From NCBI RefSeq assembly GCF_032854445.1, contig NC_088304.1:22705704-22769703 (forward strand): 64,000 bases of DNA, read 5' to 3'. A model generated the notes under the pieces. That model searched no databases, was not told where the DNA came from, and saw only the letters and a list, made by a program, of their open reading frames with translations. A program made the position numbers and the translations under genes. This stretch comes from Liolophura sinensis. Its lineage: Eukaryota > Mollusca > Polyplacophora > Chitonida > Chitonidae. Below, one piece after another: positions 59,602 to 64,000 of this stretch. Each line of letters begins with the position of its first letter. Positions within the stretch are counted from its first letter, which is position 1.

Positions 59602-60234
59602 TTTAATGATAAATTCAAATGTAACGTCTGTGTAAATTGTATTAAATGAGAGAATGATAGTAAAACGATGCAAACTTCAAAGGTACGGGTATTTGGGACC
59701 ATCACTTGATACATATATATAGTTCCTGTGCGTAGCAATGCCTTTAATGAGGATGTAATGCACGGCTAATAAAACTTGAATGTCAATTTGTTGTTTATAA
59801 CAAAACTAATACTTTATAAATCTGAATTAGGATAATATTGAGGAATATATTAAAAATATAAATAAGCTTTAAACTTTTGGTTTAACACAATTGCCTGAAG
59901 ACTAGACCGACTTCGAGCATAATTAATTTAGTAGATATGCGTCACATCCTCATTTAGGACTGTCACTATTTTGCAAAGGAAATATATACTAAAAGTTAGT
60001 TAAATACAACAGTAGCACAACAGATTTTCCAGTCTTTAGTTTGGAAGCCTAACAATCTTAGCAGTACTAATAGGCTTCGACCTTTCAGCCTGTCAAATTA
60101 AGTCTAAAACAGTCTAAAGCTTTAATCAGCAGGCTTTTTGCTTGTGCTAAATGACGTCTAAAGAATTCGCTGGCATGTTGGCTGTATAGTGCTCTTCACT
60201 TCTTGGAAGCAGCCCTGCATGTGCCGCTCGTACA

Positions 60235-61980
60235 GCGCATGTACGGTAAATGACCTAATTTTGCACATGAATTACTGTCATTTAGTTTCGCACGATCTGT
60301 GTTAGCAGCAAGATGACAGAAGAGTGTGATAAGCACCCGCCCGTTTCATTATCCTGCATGGCACGTAGCACCTCTGGTTGCTAATCCACGCCATATGGGG
60401 TAGCAGGTGAGCAGGTCTCCCGACTAGTTGCACGCGCACATCTCTAAATATACGCATGAATAAAACTGAAGAAGGCATTAAGACAGGCGATGTCTAGTAC
60501 AAACCTTTAAATTCCAAACACTATCTGAAAGCATGACCACGCCAAACAAGAAATGTCTATGCAGAATGTACACTACAGACGAACTGATTATTCAGGTTAG
60601 GTCTATCTGGTAACGGTCGTCTGCTGAGAGCCCTCATTATGCAACAAATATGTGTACAAATGTATTTTGGCTAAATACGAATTTCACTGAGAAATATCTG
60701 TCATCAGCTTCCCGTGTCCATGTAATTCCAATTTAATATGTCATTCTATGCGCACATTTTGTTTCTTAATTTACAGTCGGAACTGACCTCCTATTGCAGA
60801 AGAGTTCCTTTTCCCGCTTTTTTGTATCGAGAACATCCATTAAACACAGAAAGCATATTCCACGCGAGGTTTCGAAAATTAACACGATTTATTTTTACTC
60901 CTTTTCGGTAGCACCGTTTATTTGAGTTGTCACGTTATGAACTCGCACAACACCGTCACTGGCTTTATAAACAAAATGTTTTATGATTTCCTATATACAG
61001 TTTTGCCCTGAGGTAATTTACGTTTCGCCAGCGACAGATAAGATTATTGCTTAGCCTTTCGCCATCAAAAATCACGTGATCGATGGGTAGACACGTGAAA
61101 ATGTCGAGTCCGGTGATTGTAACTCGCTTTTATCTACATGTAGATATAACGAACCTGCATGCGTAAATTTTCTTTTGAGGGGATTCAATTAAATATTAAG
61201 TGAATTAAGTATTCATGTTTCCGAAATATGTTTGGAAGTTGGCAGTCACTCAATTTACGCCAGAATGAGCTAGAAATCTTCAGCTGCAGCGGTGCAAGCG
61301 CACGTGTTTAGGAGTTGGCAAATATGGATTCACGGTTTTCTAAATTCTGCTACAGCTTTGTATACAGAGAGCCCTGCAGTATAAAAACGGATATTTCACA
61401 CGACACTCCACACGCATAAAGGCACTTGGTAGTCACGTTTAACCTCCACAGAGTTTTCCCCCAAATCCACATTTATCACAAAATAACGATAATAACATGT
61501 TGGGAAGTGCTTATACTAAAATTATTATGACGAAAACTGAGGAAAACATGAAGTGTTTTTGGTAGGAGCATAGACTAACTGGTCAGTGAAGTGTGGGTTT
61601 TTTTATTACATTTTTGAACTGTCAGTATAATCCCTCAACGCTCACCACTGATGCTCTCACGCGCATTAAGGTGCACTATTGACTTTTCTCAGCCGAATAG
61701 ACCACGTGACTCGCAAATTCCTGTTTACAGCAGTGCTCCAGTATTACAAATCTCGCGTGGTAATGCATGAAAAGCAGATAGTAAACCTAGCTCCTCCCGC
61801 GGCGCCCAGTCAGTAGGAACCATAATCAACGCAATGAATCCTGGAATACACTTTTCGAGTCCCAGGGTGAAACTTTATGTCATTTACGGCAATTCTGTAC
61901 ACAAATCTTGCACAGCGTCAAGGTCATTAGAACAACAGTGATGAGGAACTAAATGATGTGTGAAGACACAAAAACGTTGG
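60235..61980 (+). repeat. Dispersed repeat Z, copy 2 (long)
   Basis: CCGTTTCATTATCCTGCATG, CCTCATTATGCAACAAAT, GGTAGGAGCATAGACTAA and CCTGGAATACACTTTTCG align with copy 1. About 720 bases (60720-61440) are present here and absent from copy 1. Confidence 0.6.
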
Positions 61981-62862
61981 CTTATACAGCCTTCAGCATG
62001 ATTCTACCGGGTGCCTGGAGCAATTCATGAACGATGAATATAGTTCCAGGTTAGGTTATCAGAGGTGAAGCTAAATCTAAACAAGCCTACCTGCCCCTTC
62101 CAAGGCTTCAAAGGTCAAGCTTGTCTAGTGGTGGCAGTGATGTAAAGCAAGCCTGAGGAGCGGTACATGCGGTGCATGGAGTATGTAATTCAGTTGTCGG
62201 CGAATGATTTCTGATAAATCCGGAGACATAAAAGTGTCGAAAGTGCACATTATCAAAGACACACACTCATCCTCACTGTCTCCTTAATACATTTATTTTC
62301 CCTGTCAGGCGGTCGAGCTATAGACGCCATTCTTGTGTTTATCCTGTACATTACCTCGGTGTTATTCAAATAACGCTGATATGGCCTCTAGCAACCACCC
62401 CCTGCAGAGTTGTCTCGTGCGCGTGTATATCTACCTTAATGGGTATTCAGACGACTGATTCAGCCACCCAGGCATCAAATGAATGTACTCTTTGTCTCCA
62501 GATTAGAATGTTTACGCCTGATATCATTGTGGGCAGCCTGTACTGAGGACGAAAAATAAATCCATCAGCTCTCCGTGAAGTCGACAAGCATTTATAAGCA
62601 TTCACCTACTCGAGATGGCTCGTCACAATTACTGTGGTCATTTGCGTCTATTTTGGGGAGACAGTCCTGCTGTAAACCTTTCTGTCGGGACATGGCTCGA
62701 CAGAATCCATTCGTCTTTTTGAAATTAGCTAGTGTTTAAATTTACCTTGAGATGATAAAAGGAATTGAGAAGGACGATATCGATGTAATCAGGGAACATA
62801 TTATAGGAGAATACATGGTTCTTGATGGCGTGGCTGAACTCCCAACCCTACCTCTTCCAACG
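61981..62862. other. No gene seen
   Basis: CTTGTCTAGTGGTGGCAGTG near 62118 resembles SLX1 intron 3 at about 42247 (TTGTCTAGTTGTGGCAGTG), so a repeat related to Z may extend here. Confidence 0.45.
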
Positions 62863-62915
62863 CCAACTCCCCCCCACCCCCCACCCTTCCCTACAACCCC
62901 CCTCCACCCAAACAG
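62863..62915 (-). other. G-rich strand with quadruplex potential
   Basis: The minus strand carries more than four runs of three to seven G within about 50 bases (plus strand CCCCCCCACCCCCCACCC and flanking C runs). Confidence 0.55.
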
Positions 62916-63630
62916 ACAGAGTGTCACGCAAATGACGAGGTGCTTTTGCTTTCCTTCACACAATGTCTTGTGCCCTTCCTACATTGATCTGAAGTTCAGT
63001 GTCCATGTGAAAGTAAGACCCATCTCAGCTCAACTCGAGTTGCGTAGGGTCGTAAGCTCTCTTTTATGTAAGCTTGGCCAACACGAGAGTTTAACACGCG
63101 ACTCATGTCAGTTTACACCAGCGCATTGATTTTCCTTACTGCTAGTATTTATGTAGTAAATTTGTCAACTTCAACCTCAAAAATATATAACCCCTATCTT
63201 TCGCGTGGTACGATGTCATGCCATAACATGCAGCTTGTACTTTTCTCTCCAACATGTCAAAAAGCCCACCCAGGATTACCACCATTTTTTTTAAAACTGT
63301 GGTCGCTGGAAGGGAAGTCATAACATTTCGTTACCTTGGTAACCTCCAAGGGGGTGGGAAGTAACACTGGCAAAAAGATTTCAGTTCTATCCAAAACGGA
63401 CAAAATTCTGATATATTTTAACTATAGGTACAAACAAACAGTGTAGAAAGTTATAGTGCATCAACAACCCAAAATGTCTGTGTGGCAGCATTACCCACTC
63501 AGTGCCCTTCACTCTTCACTGCGGAGGCAAATCTTTGACTCAATTGCTCGAATTGTGCATATGTAACCTTCAAGTCGACAATTGAGTTGGATCCTAAACG
63601 CTCATTATGTTAAATAAGGCCGCGACCCAA

Positions 63631-64000
63631 CTTGCCGTTCCATTCCAAAGTCGTAACTTGTATGCCGGTCCAATCCAAAGTCGTAACGCGCTTGCCGGTC
63701 CAGTCCAAAGTCGTAACGTGTATGCCGGTCCAATCCAAAGTCGTAACGCGCTTGCCGGTCCAATCCAAAGTCGTAACGTGTATGCCGGTCCAGTCCAAAG
63801 TCGTAACGTGTTTGCCGGTCCAGTCCAAAGTCGTAACGTGTATGCCGGTCCAGTCCAAAGTCGTAACGTGTATGCCGGTCCAATCCAAAGTCGTAACGCG
63901 CTTGCTGGTCCAGTCCAAAGTCGTAATGTGTTTGCCGGTCCAGTCCAAAGTCGTAACGTGTATGCCGGTCCAGTCCAAAGTCGTAACGTGCATGGCGGTC
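63631..64000 (+). repeat. Minisatellite (30 bp unit), cut by the window end
   Basis: TATGCCGGTCCAGTCCAAAG plus TCGTAACGTG, about 12 units. Alternative forms TATGCC and CTTGCC occur in mixed order. The array continues beyond the window. Confidence 0.95.

Noticed and set aside
63605-63993. Minus-strand frames with DRHTRYDFGL and VTTLDWTGIH repeats
   Set aside because: Two frames of the same 30-bp array; both open only because the period is divisible by three.

Overview
The window is eukaryotic, most likely from a mollusc and at least from a lophotrochozoan animal. Its few protein genes are broken into short exons with GT-AG introns. Most of the DNA is retrotransposon debris: LINEs with zinc-knuckle gag, APE endonuclease, RT and RNase H, and tRNA-headed SINEs ending in (AATA)n. 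Minisatellites are abundant, and the GGGAGATAAC motif, frequent in molluscan DNA, is present. No prokaryotic feature is seen. A brachiopod or another lophotrochozoan is not excluded.

Layout. Positions 1-7.3 kb hold a decayed LINE on the minus strand, interrupted by a second LINE and by a SINE. From 7.3 to 11 kb there are dispersed repeats and a minus-strand exon for a small secreted cysteine-rich protein with its own TATA box (10256-10487). From 11.3 to 15.9 kb are two more minus-strand LINE copies, one carrying a SINE with a perfect 15-bp target duplication. From 16 to 31 kb is repeat-rich intergenic DNA: two plus-strand LINE relics, SINEs, a palindromic MITE, and most copies of a dispersed repeat called X here. 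From 31.6 to 34.3 kb is a complete four-exon gene for a DUF985 (cupin_5) protein, and from 37.4 to 44.05 kb a complete five-exon SLX1 gene, both on the plus strand. From 44 to 49.2 kb are three large minisatellites. From 50 to 57 kb is mostly featureless DNA, then a probable first exon of an opsin-like GPCR (57435-57552). The window ends inside a 30-bp minisatellite.

The genes do not form a pathway. SLX1 is the catalytic subunit of the SLX1-SLX4 structure-specific nuclease. The cupin is a small soluble protein of unknown substrate. The cysteine-rich protein is predicted to be secreted.

The most interesting signals are: (1) the 68-bp minisatellite after the SLX1 stop codon looks like an amplified copy of the SLX1 terminal exon, in the same reading phase; (2) two or three SINE families and the resident LINE share a 3' hairpin whose stem shows compensatory changes; (3) the secreted cysteine-rich protein; (4) the opsin-like exon with homeodomain core sites upstream. 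Exon boundaries, repeat units and family relations were read by eye. No database search was run.
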